Origin: Neisseria perflava
GTDB lineage: Bacteria; Pseudomonadota; Gammaproteobacteria; Burkholderiales; Neisseriaceae
DNA length: 64,000 nt
Direction: 5' to 3'
Assembly: GCF_002863305.2 (NCBI RefSeq)
Contig: NZ_CP136962.1
Location: forward strand, 1,488,001 to 1,552,000
Each line of letters starts with the position of its first letter. The stretch's first letter is position 1. The position numbers and the translations under genes are program-made. Positions 1 through 8,479 of this stretch are shown here, piece by piece. The notes beneath the pieces were generated by a model, which saw nothing but the letters and a program-made list of their open reading frames with translations, was not told the DNA's origin and made no database searches.

Positions 1-295
1 ATAAGGTCAAACCGGCATATTCGCCTGCCGACCAAAACTTTTTGTCTTCCGTTTTACTGCAGTCATCGATAAAGAAGAAAATACTGGCGATTGTCAGATA
101 AAAATGAGGGATGAACAAAGGGCCTGTATGCGTAAAGCCCCACATTCCAGGCAACAAGCGTGCGCCCAGTGCCGAAATCCCCAGCCACAACAACACCGTA
201 GCCCAAAGCCATTGAAACCGCTGTGCGCGAAAAATAAATGCCAACGATACCGCAGCATACGCGACGGCAAACCAAAAATCCAAAGAAACCATCAT
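1..295 (-). CDS. Inner-membrane protein, partial (runs off the window)
   Basis: The frame is open from an ATG at 295 down to base 1, giving at least 98 residues, and its 3' end lies outside the window. The visible part is very hydrophobic, with about three membrane segments (near residues 5-20, 28-45 and 68-82) rich in Trp, Phe and Leu. The start codon overlaps the dapF stop codon (ATGA at 295-292), which suggests translational coupling with dapF. A second ATG follows immediately at 292. I do not recognise the family. The frame is supported by the overlap, the hydrophobic pattern and the absence of stops; function is unknown. Confidence 0.6.
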   Translation of the reverse strand, partial: MMVSLDFWFAVAYAAVSLAFIFRAQRFQWLWATVLLWLGISALGARLLPGMWGFTHTGPLFIPHFYLTIASIFFFIDDCSKTEDKKFWSAGEYAGLTL

Positions 296-1143
296 GAATA
301 CTGCAACTCGCCTTCAAAAACGGTTTCAGCAGGGCCGGTCATTTGCACATCGCCGCCTTCTTCCCAACTGATAAACAGTTCGCCCCCAGGCAGAGTAACA
401 CGCACAGGCGCACCCGCTTTCAGCAAGCCATTGCGCACGCCTGCCACCACGGCCGCACACGCTCCAGTGCCGCAAGCCTGAGTTTCCCCCACCCCGCGTT
501 CAAACACGCGCAGGCGGACTGACAACTCATCTTCAACCTGCAAAAAGCCGACATTGACCCGTTCAGGAAACTGCTCGTGCGATTCAATAGCGCCGCCCCA
601 ATGCTCCACCGGTGCGGTTTCAACATTATCAACCAAAATTACCGCATGCGGATTACCCATATTCACACAGCTTACCGGTACAGACTCCAAACCGACCAAG
701 ACAATATGTGTCAGCGCATCTTCATTTTCACCATGTGCAGGCACAAACGGAATTTCAGACGGCATGAAACGCGGTTTACCCATATTGACGGTAACCAAAC
801 CGTTATCCAACAGCTTCGGCACAATAATCCCTTTGGCCGTTTCAACCAAAATTTCCGTTTTATCCGTCAAACCCTTATCCGCGACAAAACGCGCAAAACA
901 ACGCGCACCATTGCCGCACTGCTCTACTTCCCGACCATCCGCATTGAAAATACGATACCGAAAATCGACCGCATCAGAAGAAGGCTTCTCCACCACCAAA
1001 AACTGATCAAATCCCACGCCGCGATAGCGGTCTGCCCATTGGGCAAGCGGCACAGCCAACGGATCAAAGTCCTGCTCGATGGCATTGACCACCATAAAAT
1101 CATTGCCCAAGCCGTGCATCTTCGTAAATTTTAAAGTTTTCAT
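292..1143 (-). CDS. dapF: Diaminopimelate epimerase
   Basis: Converts LL- to meso-diaminopimelate in the cytoplasm for lysine and peptidoglycan synthesis. The 283-residue length is normal for DapF. The N-terminus reads [12 protein letters not shown], the family signature. Both catalytic cysteines of the cofactor-free two-base mechanism are visible: one in GNGARC (about residue 80) and one in [10 protein letters not shown] (about residue 220). The gene ends with a 4-base overlap with a membrane-protein gene, so the two are probably cotranslated. An AT-type DUS lies inside the gene near 757-770. Confidence 0.96.
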   Translation of the reverse strand: MKTLKFTKMHGLGNDFMVVNAIEQDFDPLAVPLAQWADRYRGVGFDQFLVVEKPSSDAVDFRYRIFNADGREVEQCGNGARCFARFVADKGLTDKTEILVETAKGIIVPKLLDNGLVTVNMGKPRFMPSEIPFVPAHGENEDALTHIVLVGLESVPVSCVNMGNPHAVILVDNVETAPVEHWGGAIESHEQFPERVNVGFLQVEDELSVRLRVFERGVGETQACGTGACAAVVAGVRNGLLKAGAPVRVTLPGGELFISWEEGGDVQMTGPAETVFEGELQYS

Positions 1144-1323
1144 TATTCATTCACATTCTTATTAAATCATTATTCCGGCACATTCTACACCAGAATGATA
1201 TATCCGTTTCTATCTTGTTTTTCAGACGGCATTGCGTCCTTTTACCAATACTAACACCAGCCACCCCGCAAAAATACTATACTTCCAACATTACAAACAT
1301 TTCTTATTACAAGGATACACATT

Positions 1324-1815
1324 ATGAAAAAAGTTCTCTTACCTGTCCTTTTGGCCGCTTCACTCAGCGCATGTACAGTCGGCACGCCAGGTGTTTCCGT
1401 CGGCTTAGGTGTCGGCACCGGCATCGGCCGCCACGTCGGCCTGGGTACATCCATCAACATCCCTGTCGGCTTGGATAAAACCAAAACCACCAAAGGCACG
1501 GATTCAGACGGCATCCGTATCTCAGAAGAACAAATCGTGACCTATTTTGATGCACACGGCACACCCAGCAACAGCGCAGTCAAAGGCGGCTTCCATCGCC
1601 AACTGATCAGCAAACGCAACAACGAATACGTCGTCCAAGACTTTTACAGCGACAACAGCCAAAAACGCACGGACCCCTACGTCCTCAGCCGCAACCAGCT
1701 GATGCAGTTCCGCGCCACGCCAAGCAACGGCTCGCTGACCACTTACGCCTACAACGGCACCGTGATGCAGCAGCAAGTGTTCCAAAACGGCAAATTGGTT
1801 AACGCCAAATACTAA
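1324..1815 (+). CDS. Small lipoprotein, function unknown
   Basis: A 163-residue protein with a lipoprotein signal peptide: basic MKK, a hydrophobic core and the lipobox LSAC, giving a predicted lipidated Cys at residue 17. Residues 19-50 are glycine-rich with alternating Gly-Val/Leu, resembling a glycine-zipper stretch. The rest is polar. A ribosome site (AAGGA) sits just before the ATG. The gene stands alone, divergent from dapF and upstream of tRNA-Asn. It is probably anchored in the outer membrane, since nothing in the +2 position suggests inner-membrane retention. I do not recognise a named family. Confidence 0.85.
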   Translation: MKKVLLPVLLAASLSACTVGTPGVSVGLGVGTGIGRHVGLGTSINIPVGLDKTKTTKGTDSDGIRISEEQIVTYFDAHGTPSNSAVKGGFHRQLISKRNNEYVVQDFYSDNSQKRTDPYVLSRNQLMQFRATPSNGSLTTYAYNGTVMQQQVFQNGKLVNAKY

Positions 1816-1916
1816 AGGCCGTCTGAAACGGCTGAAAGCCTGTGAAACTTGATTACAAAATATTTTTAACATTCAAACATTTGAAATATTTTGCACCATT
1901 TTCTTGAAAATATGGA

Positions 1917-1944
1917 TTGACACATTTTTTCCAGCCATTATAAT
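1917..1944 (+). promoter_or_regulatory. Promoter of tRNA-Asn
   Basis: TTGACA at 1917-1922 and TATAAT at 1939-1944, both perfect sigma-70 consensus, with a 16-base spacer. The tRNA begins 10 bases after the -10 box. Confidence 0.85.
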
Positions 1945-1953
1945 ACGCCCCAT

Positions 1954-2029
1954 TCCCCGATAGCTCAGTCGGTAGAGCGACGGACTGTTAATCCGCAGGT
2001 CCCTGGTTCGAGCCCAGGTCGGGGAGCCA
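1954..2029 (+). tRNA. tRNA-Asn (GTT anticodon)
   Basis: 76 bases fold as a full cloverleaf. The acceptor arm pairs TCCCCGA with TCGGGGA, the anticodon loop is CTGTTAA with GTT, the T loop is GGTTCGAGCC, and the CCA end is encoded in the DNA. Confidence 0.97.
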
Positions 2030-2035
2030 AATTTT

Positions 2036-2066
2036 AAAAGCCTGAACTTCTGTTCAGGCTTTTTTA
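2036..2066 (+). terminator. Rho-independent terminator of tRNA-Asn
   Basis: An 8-bp perfect stem GCCTGAAC/GTTCAGGC (2040-2047 with 2052-2059) around TTCT, extended by A-T pairs and followed by a run of six T. Confidence 0.9.
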
Positions 2067-2121
2067 CATCAATAAAGAACGATTGTTCTTCCCCAAAGAA
2101 AGCCCTGAATCCTCATAATAA

Positions 2122-2165
2122 AAAAGGCCATCTGAAACCCAAATCTGGCTTCAGACGGCCTTTTA
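2122..2165 (-). terminator. DUS-pair terminator of ybaB
   Basis: Inverted DUS copies form the stem. The copy at 2156-2145 is intact; the other, near 2125-2136, carries one change (GGCCATCTGAA). A T-run follows on the minus strand. Confidence 0.75.
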
Positions 2166-2176
2166 TTGATTTTAAA

Positions 2177-2512
2177 TCAACGGAAGAAATCGCCCATGCC
2201 TGCTGGCAGGCCTTGGGTGAATGCGCCCATGGTTTTATTGGTGGTTTCTTCGGCTTTTTCAGAAGTGGCATTGATGGCGGCCAATACCAAATCTTCCAGC
2301 ATTTCTTTATCGTCAGCAGCCTCTTGAATCAAATCAGGGCTGATTTCAAGTTTGCGGACAACGTGGGAACAGGTCATCACGACTTTCACCAAACCATTGC
2401 CTGCTTCACCTTCAACTTCGGTTTCAGCCAACTTGGCTTGTGCCTTTTTCATGTTTTCCTGCATTTGTTGGGCCTGTTTCATCAGGCCGCCTAATCCGGC
2501 TTTTCCAAACAT
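2177..2512 (-). CDS. ybaB: YbaB/EbfC nucleoid-associated protein
   Basis: A 111-residue DNA-binding protein of the YbaB/EbfC family. It starts [18 protein letters not shown], has a helical N-terminal half, and carries the conserved central segment [20 protein letters not shown]. It lies just downstream of dnaX on the same strand, the same order as in many Proteobacteria, where recR often follows; recR is not here. A DUS pair at 2552-2587 separates it from dnaX. Members coat DNA as dimers and affect nucleoid structure; a specific role here is not visible. Confidence 0.93.
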   Translation of the reverse strand: MFGKAGLGGLMKQAQQMQENMKKAQAKLAETEVEGEAGNGLVKVVMTCSHVVRKLEISPDLIQEAADDKEMLEDLVLAAINATSEKAEETTNKTMGAFTQGLPAGMGDFFR

Positions 2513-2551
2513 GTTTTACTCCTATGGGTTTGAATAAATGGGTTTCACTCG

Positions 2552-2587
2552 TGCCGTCTGAAAACGCTATTGCCTTTCAGACGGCCT
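2552..2587. terminator. Inverted DUS pair between dnaX and ybaB
   Basis: GTGCCGTCTGAA faces TTCAGACGGCCT across a short loop. The first arm has a GT instead of an AG prefix. It could weaken transcription from dnaX into ybaB. Confidence 0.55.
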
Positions 2588-2601
2588 TGTATATCAGTAT
2601 G

Positions 2602-4605
2602 TTAAGAATGTCCTGCCAATTCTAAAGAATCCGGCAGCCATTGCGCTTCAAAGGTTTGCAAGATTTTCTGCGCCGTCGTATCCGCTTCCAGCAAATCTTG
2701 CGCCTGCTGCCGCCCTTCTTCTTGAATACGTTTACGGCGCATCACCGGCGTTTCCCAGCCTTTATCATCTTGCCAAGGCTCGGTTTGCAGCCTTAAATTG
2801 CCAAGATGATAGGCCTCGCTCAACGTCTGGCAGATTTTATCCAAGCGCTCTTTATTGGCAGTGGCTTTGGCCTCATCCGTCAACGACAGCATGATTAAAC
2901 CTGCTTCCGCATCATAACTCGTCCATGCCGCATTTTGCGCCAACATCTGCGCCGCGCCTAATTTACGGGCGAAGCGTTCGATAATGCTATGCCAATTCTC
3001 TGTTTTAAACTCAGGCAAGGGAGCGAACTGAAGCTCTTCTTCATCTCCCTCCTCTTCTTCAGACTCAGCAGATGCAACCGGCTGCGGTACTTCCATTACA
3101 TCAGCACGGTGTGAATCTTCATATGCATATGCTTCATCAAAATACGGAGGCGGAATTTCCTCATCCATGTGCGGATATGTTTCCGGCTCAGGGGGCGTCT
3201 GAACTTTTGCAACAGGCAATGGTTCCGCAGTTTCTTGCTTCTGCGTCGCTTGAATTTGAGGCGGCTCAGCCGATACGTGGCTCGGCATTTCCTCCCAAGG
3301 CGGTACATCCGCCTGTTGTTGCTGAACAAGCTGAACTGTTTCTTCAGACGGCCTTTCAACGGTATCTTGTTTGCTCGGAACAGCCTCTTTCTCAACCGCC
3401 GATGCTGCTATCGGCTCAGATTTCGGCAGCTGAAAAGGCTTTTTTTCAGCCTCAGCTTTCTGATGGTCGGAATGCAAATCCGTGTGTTCAATCTGACTTT
3501 GCGTATCGCAACCCGAAGCGGCCAACGGCGCAAATGCAAGCATGCGCAAAAGCGTCATGACAAAACCGGCATATTCGTCCGGAGCCAGCGGCAAATCCTG
3601 TTTGCCATGAATAGCACATTGATAATAAAGCTGAATCTGCTCGCCACTCAAGGCCTGACTTAAACGAAGCAAGGTTTCACGTTCAGGGTCGTCATTTGCC
3701 AAGGCGGAAGGAATGGTTTGAATCAAAGCCAAACGCTGCAACAGCATGGCCAACTCTGCCAATGCGCTGTCAAAACCAATCGCTCTGGCGGACATTTCCT
3801 GAGCTTTTTCCAGCAAGGCCTCACCGTTTTGATTGATGATTCCTTCAAGCAATTCAAACAAGTATTGTTTATCGACCGCTCCGATCATCTGGCGGACATC
3901 TTGTTCGGCCACTTTACCCGAACCCATGGCAATCGCCTGATCCAAAAGGCTCAACGCATCGCGCATCGAGCCGGCGGCGGCACGCCCTAAAAGCTGCAAG
4001 GCCTGCGGCTGATAAGGAACGTTTTCACGGTCCAAAACATGTGCCAAATGCTCTGCAACCTGCTGGGTTGTCATGTTGCGCAAAACAAACTGCAAACAGC
4101 GGCTCAATACGGTAATGGGGACTTTGTGCGGATCGGTGGTCGCTAAAATAAATTTGACATGTTCAGGTGGCTCTTCCAAAGTCTTCAGCATGGCATTGAA
4201 CGCGCTTTTGGAAAGCATATGCACTTCGTCGATGATATAGACTTTGTATTTACCCGCTGTCGGCGCATATTGCGCGTTTTCCAACACTTCGCGGATATTG
4301 TCGATACCGGTATTTGATGCCGCGTCGATTTCCAATAAATCCACATAACGACCGCTGTCGATTTGCGTACAGCTCTCACACTGACCGCACGGCTCGCCAT
4401 GCACGGCATTTTCGCAGTTCAGGCTCTTGGCCAAAATCCTGGCAATCGTGGTCTTACCCACACCGCGTGTCCCTGTCAGCAGATAGGCATGGTGCAGACG
4501 GCCTTCGTCCAGCGCATTGCGCAGGGCTTTGACGACGTGTTCCTGACCGACCAAATCGGCAAAGGTTTTCGGGCGCCATTTTCGTGCAAGAACTTGATAA
4601 GCCAT
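2602..4605 (-). CDS. dnaX: DNA polymerase III subunit tau (and probably gamma)
   Basis: Clamp-loader ATPase and replisome organiser. The 667-residue frame has Walker A GTRGVGKTT near residue 45, a four-Cys zinc site (starting CENAVHGEPCGQCESC near residues 64-79), Walker B IIDEVHMLS, sensor LATTDPHKVP and the arginine-finger segment SRCLQF. Residues 1-370 form the AAA+ and collar domains. A long acidic, Pro/Gln-rich linker follows, then the tau-specific C-terminal region that binds polymerase and helicase. A canonical A-AAA-AAG heptamer lies at 3445-3439, at the end of the collar domain, where a gamma product would be made by -1 frameshifting. The gene ends close to ybaB. Confidence 0.96.
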   Translation of the reverse strand: MAYQVLARKWRPKTFADLVGQEHVVKALRNALDEGRLHHAYLLTGTRGVGKTTIARILAKSLNCENAVHGEPCGQCESCTQIDSGRYVDLLEIDAASNTGIDNIREVLENAQYAPTAGKYKVYIIDEVHMLSKSAFNAMLKTLEEPPEHVKFILATTDPHKVPITVLSRCLQFVLRNMTTQQVAEHLAHVLDRENVPYQPQALQLLGRAAAGSMRDALSLLDQAIAMGSGKVAEQDVRQMIGAVDKQYLFELLEGIINQNGEALLEKAQEMSARAIGFDSALAELAMLLQRLALIQTIPSALANDDPERETLLRLSQALSGEQIQLYYQCAIHGKQDLPLAPDEYAGFVMTLLRMLAFAPLAASGCDTQSQIEHTDLHSDHQKAEAEKKPFQLPKSEPIAASAVEKEAVPSKQDTVERPSEETVQLVQQQQADVPPWEEMPSHVSAEPPQIQATQKQETAEPLPVAKVQTPPEPETYPHMDEEIPPPYFDEAYAYEDSHRADVMEVPQPVASAESEEEEGDEEELQFAPLPEFKTENWHSIIERFARKLGAAQMLAQNAAWTSYDAEAGLIMLSLTDEAKATANKERLDKICQTLSEAYHLGNLRLQTEPWQDDKGWETPVMRRKRIQEEGRQQAQDLLEADTTAQKILQTFEAQWLPDSLELAGHS
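3416..3450 (-). other. Predicted programmed -1 frameshift site in dnaX
   Basis: On the minus strand the zero-frame codons GAA AAA AAG place A-AAA-AAG (3445-3439) in the correct phase. After slipping, the -1 frame reads GCC TTT TCA GCT GCC GAA ATC and reaches TGA at 3418-3416. The product would be about 396 residues, ending just after the collar domain like gamma of E. coli. GAGG lies just upstream. A perfect 8-bp stem GCTGAAAA/TTTTCAGC encloses the heptamer, so transcriptional slippage on the A7 run is an alternative. Confidence 0.6.
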
Positions 4606-4632
4606 GTTGTTTCTCTACGGGAAATAAATTGG

Positions 4633-4673
4633 AAGGCCGTCTGAAAAGAATGATCCGCTTTTCAGACAGCCTC
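4633..4673. repeat. Inverted DUS pair upstream of dnaX
   Basis: AGGCCGTCTGAA faces TTCAGACAGCCT (one change). It lies between divergent genes, so it is not an end-of-gene terminator for either of them. Confidence 0.7.
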
Positions 4674-4803
4674 AGAAAATGGCATATATTCTAGCATTTT
4701 TTTGATTTTTATTAAGGATTTTCTATCAAGCCGACAGCGACAGCATGTCATTGCAATGTTAGAATGCTACACAAATGATAAACAATTTGAAACTCAAATC
4801 ATT

Positions 4804-5517
4804 ATGACTGAAATCATACTACACAATAAATCAGCCACTATGCAAGTCAACACAATGGGCGGATATATTGATTCCCTGATTCTAAAAGGACGGGAAGTCT
4901 TATTTCCGAAAACCAGCGTCCAAGTCGCTAATGACACAAAATTACGCGGTGGCATGCACGTTTGCTTACCCCAATTCGGACCGGACAGCAAAAATCATCT
5001 GGCCCAACATGGTTTCGGCAGAACTTCAGACTGGGAAATCCGCCATCAAAATGAATCGGATATCGGCTTGAAATTAATCAGCACAGAAAAAGGCTATGAA
5101 CACGTCGAATGGTTGCTTGATTACAGTCTGCCTAACGAAAATGAAGCCATCGCCATCCTAACTGTCTGCAATTACGGCGAATCACCCGTCCGCACTTCCC
5201 CGGGATTCCACCCCTACTTTACCGCCGCCGGCACACAATTTGATTTCAACGGCGCGCCATACGATGCCGACTATATCTCCCATACCGAATTTGTTTCCTC
5301 CGACCAGGATGCACACGTTGCATTTGACGGCTTGAAACTGGATATCCGCACCCACAATCTACCTGTGTATGCCCTTTGGAGCGATCGAAACGGTCAATAT
5401 ACTTGTGCAGAGCCAACCGCAGAAGGCAATGCGTTTTTATCCCCTGCCCGAGGAGGACAGTTTGTTTCAGGACACAGCAAAAAACGTTACGCCATGAAAA
5501 TCAGACTGATAGCTTAA
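4804..5517 (+). CDS. Aldose 1-epimerase-like (hexose-phosphate mutarotase) protein
   Basis: A 237-residue beta-sandwich protein of the galactose-mutarotase superfamily. Visible family features are the N-terminal strand pattern MQVNTMGGYIDSLILKG, RGGMHVCLPQFGP, and the central SPGFHPYF with the usual active-site His; an Asp/Glu-rich strand follows. The D-glucose-6-phosphate epimerase (YeaD) group is the closest fit, which would place it at the interconversion of sugar-phosphate anomers; that substrate is inferred. I chose the ATG at 4804 because homology begins there. In-frame ATGs at 4702 and 4756 would add non-conserved residues. A strong terminator follows. Confidence 0.8.
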   Translation: MTEIILHNKSATMQVNTMGGYIDSLILKGREVLFPKTSVQVANDTKLRGGMHVCLPQFGPDSKNHLAQHGFGRTSDWEIRHQNESDIGLKLISTEKGYEHVEWLLDYSLPNENEAIAILTVCNYGESPVRTSPGFHPYFTAAGTQFDFNGAPYDADYISHTEFVSSDQDAHVAFDGLKLDIRTHNLPVYALWSDRNGQYTCAEPTAEGNAFLSPARGGQFVSGHSKKRYAMKIRLIA

Positions 5518-5543
5518 CCCCCTTTACAAATCCTCGATATTTA

Positions 5544-5572
5544 AAAACCACCCCAAAGGGTGGTTTTCTTAT
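5544..5572. terminator. Bidirectional terminator between the mutarotase-like gene and mltB
   Basis: A 10-bp stem AAAACCACCC/GGGTGGTTTT around CAAA. There are T-rich flanks on both strands between convergent genes. Confidence 0.85.
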
Positions 5573-5575
5573 AGC

Positions 5576-6655
5576 TTACAGGCCATTGTTATTGATTGCA
5601 TTCGCAATATCGCGTACCGCTGTTACATACATGCGGCTGTGGTTGTATTGCCATACTGTGTAGAAATTATTCAGGCCCAAATAGTATTCAAATACGCCCG
5701 GGCTGGTTTCCAAAGCATACAATACAGCCTTTTCATTATCCGCAACAGCAGCTTGAGGCACGACACCCAAAGCTTTGAAATCTGCGACAGTGCGCGTCAA
5801 GGCAGTTTTCTCATCGATAATCGCCTGCAAGTGCGGGGTAATCGTCAGACTTACCGGCACAACCATCTTACCGCCGGTCTGCCAACCATGCTGTTTCATA
5901 TAATTGGCGACAGAAGCCGCCACATCGCCGACATTATTCCAAATATCGCGATGACCATCACCATCATAGTCCACCGCCCATTTACGGTAGCTTGAAGGCA
6001 TAAATTGCGGCATGCCCATCGCGCCGGCATAGCTGCCTTTGAAGTCAAAAATATTTTCTTTTTCTTCTTTTGCCATCAGCAAAAGTTCGCTCAATTCGTT
6101 TTGGAAAAATTCGGCACGGCGGGGATAATCAAAGGCCAATGTACTCAAGGCATCGGCAACGCGGAAGCTGCCCGTATTTTTACCGTAATTGGTTTCAATA
6201 CCGAGAATCGCCACAATCAATTCGGCAGGTACGCCGTATTTGCGCGCCACATCATCGATTACGGCACGGTTTGCCGCATAGAATTGTCTGCCGCCGTTAA
6301 ATTTGGCTGCACCGGAGTTACCGGTGCGAAATTCATACCACGGACGCGAAGTGCTTGGGCGGTACATAATGGTAATAATATTGCCTTTATACACCACGCC
6401 ATTGAAGAAGTTACGCAATTCTTCTGCACTGAAACGGCGGTTTTTCACTTCATATTGGATAAACTGCTGAACATTGACGTTTTCATTAAAACCGCTGCTG
6501 GCAACAGATTCAGCCGCTGCATCAAATACAGGGCGTTTTGCAGAGGAAACAGGCTCGACAGGTTTTGCCGTATCAACAGCAGGCTTTTGCGGAGTGCCGC
6601 ATGAAGCTAAAGCCAAAGCAGTCAGACCTATCCCAAAGATTTTGATTTTATTCAT
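5576..6655 (-). CDS. mltB: Lytic murein transglycosylase B lipoprotein
   Basis: Cleaves the MurNAc-GlcNAc bond of peptidoglycan at the inner face of the outer membrane, forming anhydro-muropeptides. The 359-residue product has a lipoprotein signal ending LASC (Cys19). The catalytic domain shows AELIVAILGIETNYGK, with the catalytic Glu in GIETNYG, then GAMGMPQFMPSSYRKWAVDYDGDGH, here split into GAMGMPQFMPSSY and DYDGDGH motifs typical of family GH103. The start at 6655 has an upstream purine-rich site (AAAGAGA) and begins the signal peptide; a longer frame from 6721 would hide it. Confidence 0.95.
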   Translation of the reverse strand: MNKIKIFGIGLTALALASCGTPQKPAVDTAKPVEPVSSAKRPVFDAAAESVASSGFNENVNVQQFIQYEVKNRRFSAEELRNFFNGVVYKGNIITIMYRPSTSRPWYEFRTGNSGAAKFNGGRQFYAANRAVIDDVARKYGVPAELIVAILGIETNYGKNTGSFRVADALSTLAFDYPRRAEFFQNELSELLLMAKEEKENIFDFKGSYAGAMGMPQFMPSSYRKWAVDYDGDGHRDIWNNVGDVAASVANYMKQHGWQTGGKMVVPVSLTITPHLQAIIDEKTALTRTVADFKALGVVPQAAVADNEKAVLYALETSPGVFEYYLGLNNFYTVWQYNHSRMYVTAVRDIANAINNNGL

Positions 6656-6800
6656 AAATAATCTCTTTACTAAATAATACGACAAACCCGAACACGAATG
6701 AATATTCGGCCAATACATCATCTCTTCCGCTATATTTCCAGACAGACTTAAAAAATATAGACAAATCGATATTTACTTACTTCGGCTCAAGCAGATAAAC

Positions 6801-6847
6801 AAGGCCGTCTGAAATTCAAGGAAACCCTTGATTTTCAGACGGCCTTG
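6801..6847 (-). terminator. DUS-pair terminator of the rpsF operon
   Basis: CAAGGCCGTCTGAAA pairs with its inverse, and an inner TCAAGG/CCTTGA stem extends the structure into a very stable hairpin. It lies 11 bases after rplI. Confidence 0.88.
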
Positions 6848-6857
6848 AATGAATCAA

Positions 6858-7310
6858 TTACTCAGCGGCTGCAACAACAGCAACGGTAATTTTAGCAACA
6901 GCGTCAGTGTGCAGAGCCACTTCAACTTCGTATTCGCCAACAGCTTTCAAAGGACCGTTAGGCAGACGTACGTTTGCTTTAGCAGCTTGGATACCGGTAG
7001 CAACAATCGCTTCAGCGATGTCAGCATTGGTAACAGAACCGAACAGACGACCATCAACACCGGCTTTTTGAGCAACAGTAATGGTTTGGCCTTCCAGTTT
7101 TTCTTGACGGGCTTTAGCATCAGCCAAGATTTCAGCTTGTTTGGCTTCCAATTCAGCACGGCGTGCTTCGAATTCTTTCATGTTGGCTTCGGTTGCACGT
7201 TTTGCTTTACCGGCAGGGATCAGGAAGTTGCGTGCGTAACCGTTTTTAACGGTAACGATATCACCCAAGTTACCCAGACCGCCGATTTTTTCTAACAGAA
7301 TAATTTGCAT
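6858..7310 (-). CDS. rplI: 50S ribosomal protein L9
   Basis: A 150-residue L9, normal in length. The N-terminal RNA-binding domain starts [17 protein letters not shown] and includes [12 protein letters not shown]. The long connecting helix is rich in Ala/Glu/Lys (residues 40-75) and the C-terminal domain follows. It is the last gene of rpsF-priB-rpsR-rplI. Confidence 0.98.
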   Translation of the reverse strand: MQIILLEKIGGLGNLGDIVTVKNGYARNFLIPAGKAKRATEANMKEFEARRAELEAKQAEILADAKARQEKLEGQTITVAQKAGVDGRLFGSVTNADIAEAIVATGIQAAKANVRLPNGPLKAVGEYEVEVALHTDAVAKITVAVVAAAE

Positions 7311-7326
7311 GATTTAAACTCCAAAA

Positions 7327-7557
7327 TTATTTGTGTTGATCGGTGTAAGGCAACAGAGCCAGGAAACGGGCACGTTTCACAGCAGTAGCCAACTGACGTT
7401 GGTAGTGTGCTTTAGTACCAGTAATGCGGGCAGGGATGATTTTGCCGTTTTCAGAGATGAAGTCTTTCAACAAATCAACTTGTTTGTAATCAACTTCTTG
7501 GATTTTTTCAGCCGTAAAGCGGCAGAATTTTCTACGTTTGAATGATTGACGAGCCAT
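7327..7557 (-). CDS. rpsR: 30S ribosomal protein S18
   Basis: A 76-residue S18, with the conserved segments [19 protein letters not shown] and [13 protein letters not shown]18 binds S6 on the platform of the small subunit, and both are encoded in this operon. It is 6 bases from priB. Confidence 0.98.
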   Translation of the reverse strand: MARQSFKRRKFCRFTAEKIQEVDYKQVDLLKDFISENGKIIPARITGTKAHYQRQLATAVKRARFLALLPYTDQHK

Positions 7558-7563
7558 TGTCGT

Positions 7564-7860
7564 TTAACCTTTATATTCTTTAATGTTCTGTATGCGTAGT
7601 ACCGGCTTGGGGAAGCGTTGGCTGCGTTGCGCCAAAAAACCTTCCGACTCGATGACGGCATCTTGCCGATACTGCCATTCCTCAGCCTGCTTACCTAAAA
7701 TCCGTGCAGGAATTTCAAATTTGACCAGACATTTCTGTCCGTTTTCTTCCTGCCAAGATTCATGTTGCAACACAATATCTAAAACAGGAATTCCTGCCGG
7801 CGTATATCTCAAAGGCTGAACCTGCAAGATACGGGCGGTAAGCTTAATCAGATTATTCAA
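7564..7860 (-). CDS. priB: Primosomal replication protein PriB
   Basis: A 98-residue single-OB-fold protein that binds ssDNA and stimulates PriA during replication restart. The N-terminal pattern [25 protein letters not shown] and the later strand [16 protein letters not shown] are typical of PriB and its SSB relatives. Its place between rpsF and rpsR is the standard one. It begins 2 bases from the rpsF stop, so translation is probably coupled. Confidence 0.93.
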   Translation of the reverse strand: MNNLIKLTARILQVQPLRYTPAGIPVLDIVLQHESWQEENGQKCLVKFEIPARILGKQAEEWQYRQDAVIESEGFLAQRSQRFPKPVLRIQNIKEYKG

Positions 7861-7862
7861 TC

Positions 7863-8234
7863 TTATTCGGCTGCTGCAACTTCTTCAGCCGCACCGTTCA
7901 GCAAGTTTTTTGCTTTTTCGCCGCCCAGCATTGGGGAAGCTTCAGTTACAGCGTGTTTTGTTTTGATGGTCAGGTGACGCAGTACGGCATCATTGAAGCG
8001 GAAAGCAGTTTCCAACTCTTCAACCACTTCAGGAGTAGTTTCGATATTCATCAAAACATAGTGTGCTTTGTGGATTTTGTTGATTGGGTAAGCCAATTGA
8101 CGACGGCCCCAGTCTTCCAAACGGTGGATTTTACCGTTGGCTTCAGTAATCATGGTTTTGTAACGCTCAACCATAGCAGGCACTTGCTCGCTTTGATCAG
8201 GATGAACGATAAACACGATCTCGTAATGACGCAT
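7863..8234 (-). CDS. rpsF: 30S ribosomal protein S6
   Basis: A 123-residue S6. It begins [18 protein letters not shown] and contains [14 protein letters not shown] and AHYVLMNIE, the S6 ferredoxin-like fold signatures. A short Ala/Glu-rich tail ends the protein. An AAGGAGA ribosome site precedes the ATG. It is the first gene of the operon. Confidence 0.98.
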   Translation of the reverse strand: MRHYEIVFIVHPDQSEQVPAMVERYKTMITEANGKIHRLEDWGRRQLAYPINKIHKAHYVLMNIETTPEVVEELETAFRFNDAVLRHLTIKTKHAVTEASPMLGGEKAKNLLNGAAEEVAAAE

Positions 8235-8262
8235 GTTATCTCCTTATGGATGATTAAAAACA

Positions 8263-8288
8263 GCCTTTCACCATGCGAAGTAAAAGGC
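8263..8288 (-). promoter_or_regulatory. Hairpin in the rpsF leader
   Basis: On the minus strand GCCTTT-ACT... pairs with ...GTGAAAGGC, about 8 bp around an eight-base loop, 30 bases before rpsF. It is in the place where S6:S18 autoregulatory leaders occur, but I do not see the full known motif, so the role is a guess. Confidence 0.35.
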
Positions 8289-8304
8289 AAGGCAAAGAGG
8301 CTGA

Positions 8305-8333
8305 ATTTTATCCGCATTTCTTAAAAAATACAA
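8305..8333 (-). promoter_or_regulatory. Candidate promoter of the rpsF operon
   Basis: Minus-strand TTGTAT (8333-8328) and TAAAAT (8310-8305) with a 17-base spacer, about 70 bases upstream of rpsF. Confidence 0.45.
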
Positions 8334-8479
8334 GTCCGGATTCAAAATCCACTTTCTTTTCAATTAAAAAACAACATTAGGCCTTAGGGTTATTTCCTAG
8401 CAAACCACTCAACTATCTGCCAAAAATCTGCTAAAATCTGCCCCATCCTAATAAATACAGCATCAGAAGGCACACAATC

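Noticed and set aside
63..317. 84-residue minus frame overlapping the end of dapF
   Set aside because: The neighbouring frame starting at 295 is open to the window edge, overlaps the dapF stop by ATGA and has a better membrane-protein pattern.
104..481. Plus-strand 125-residue frame opposite dapF
   Set aside because: It is a shadow of dapF and the membrane-protein gene, without ribosome site or family features.
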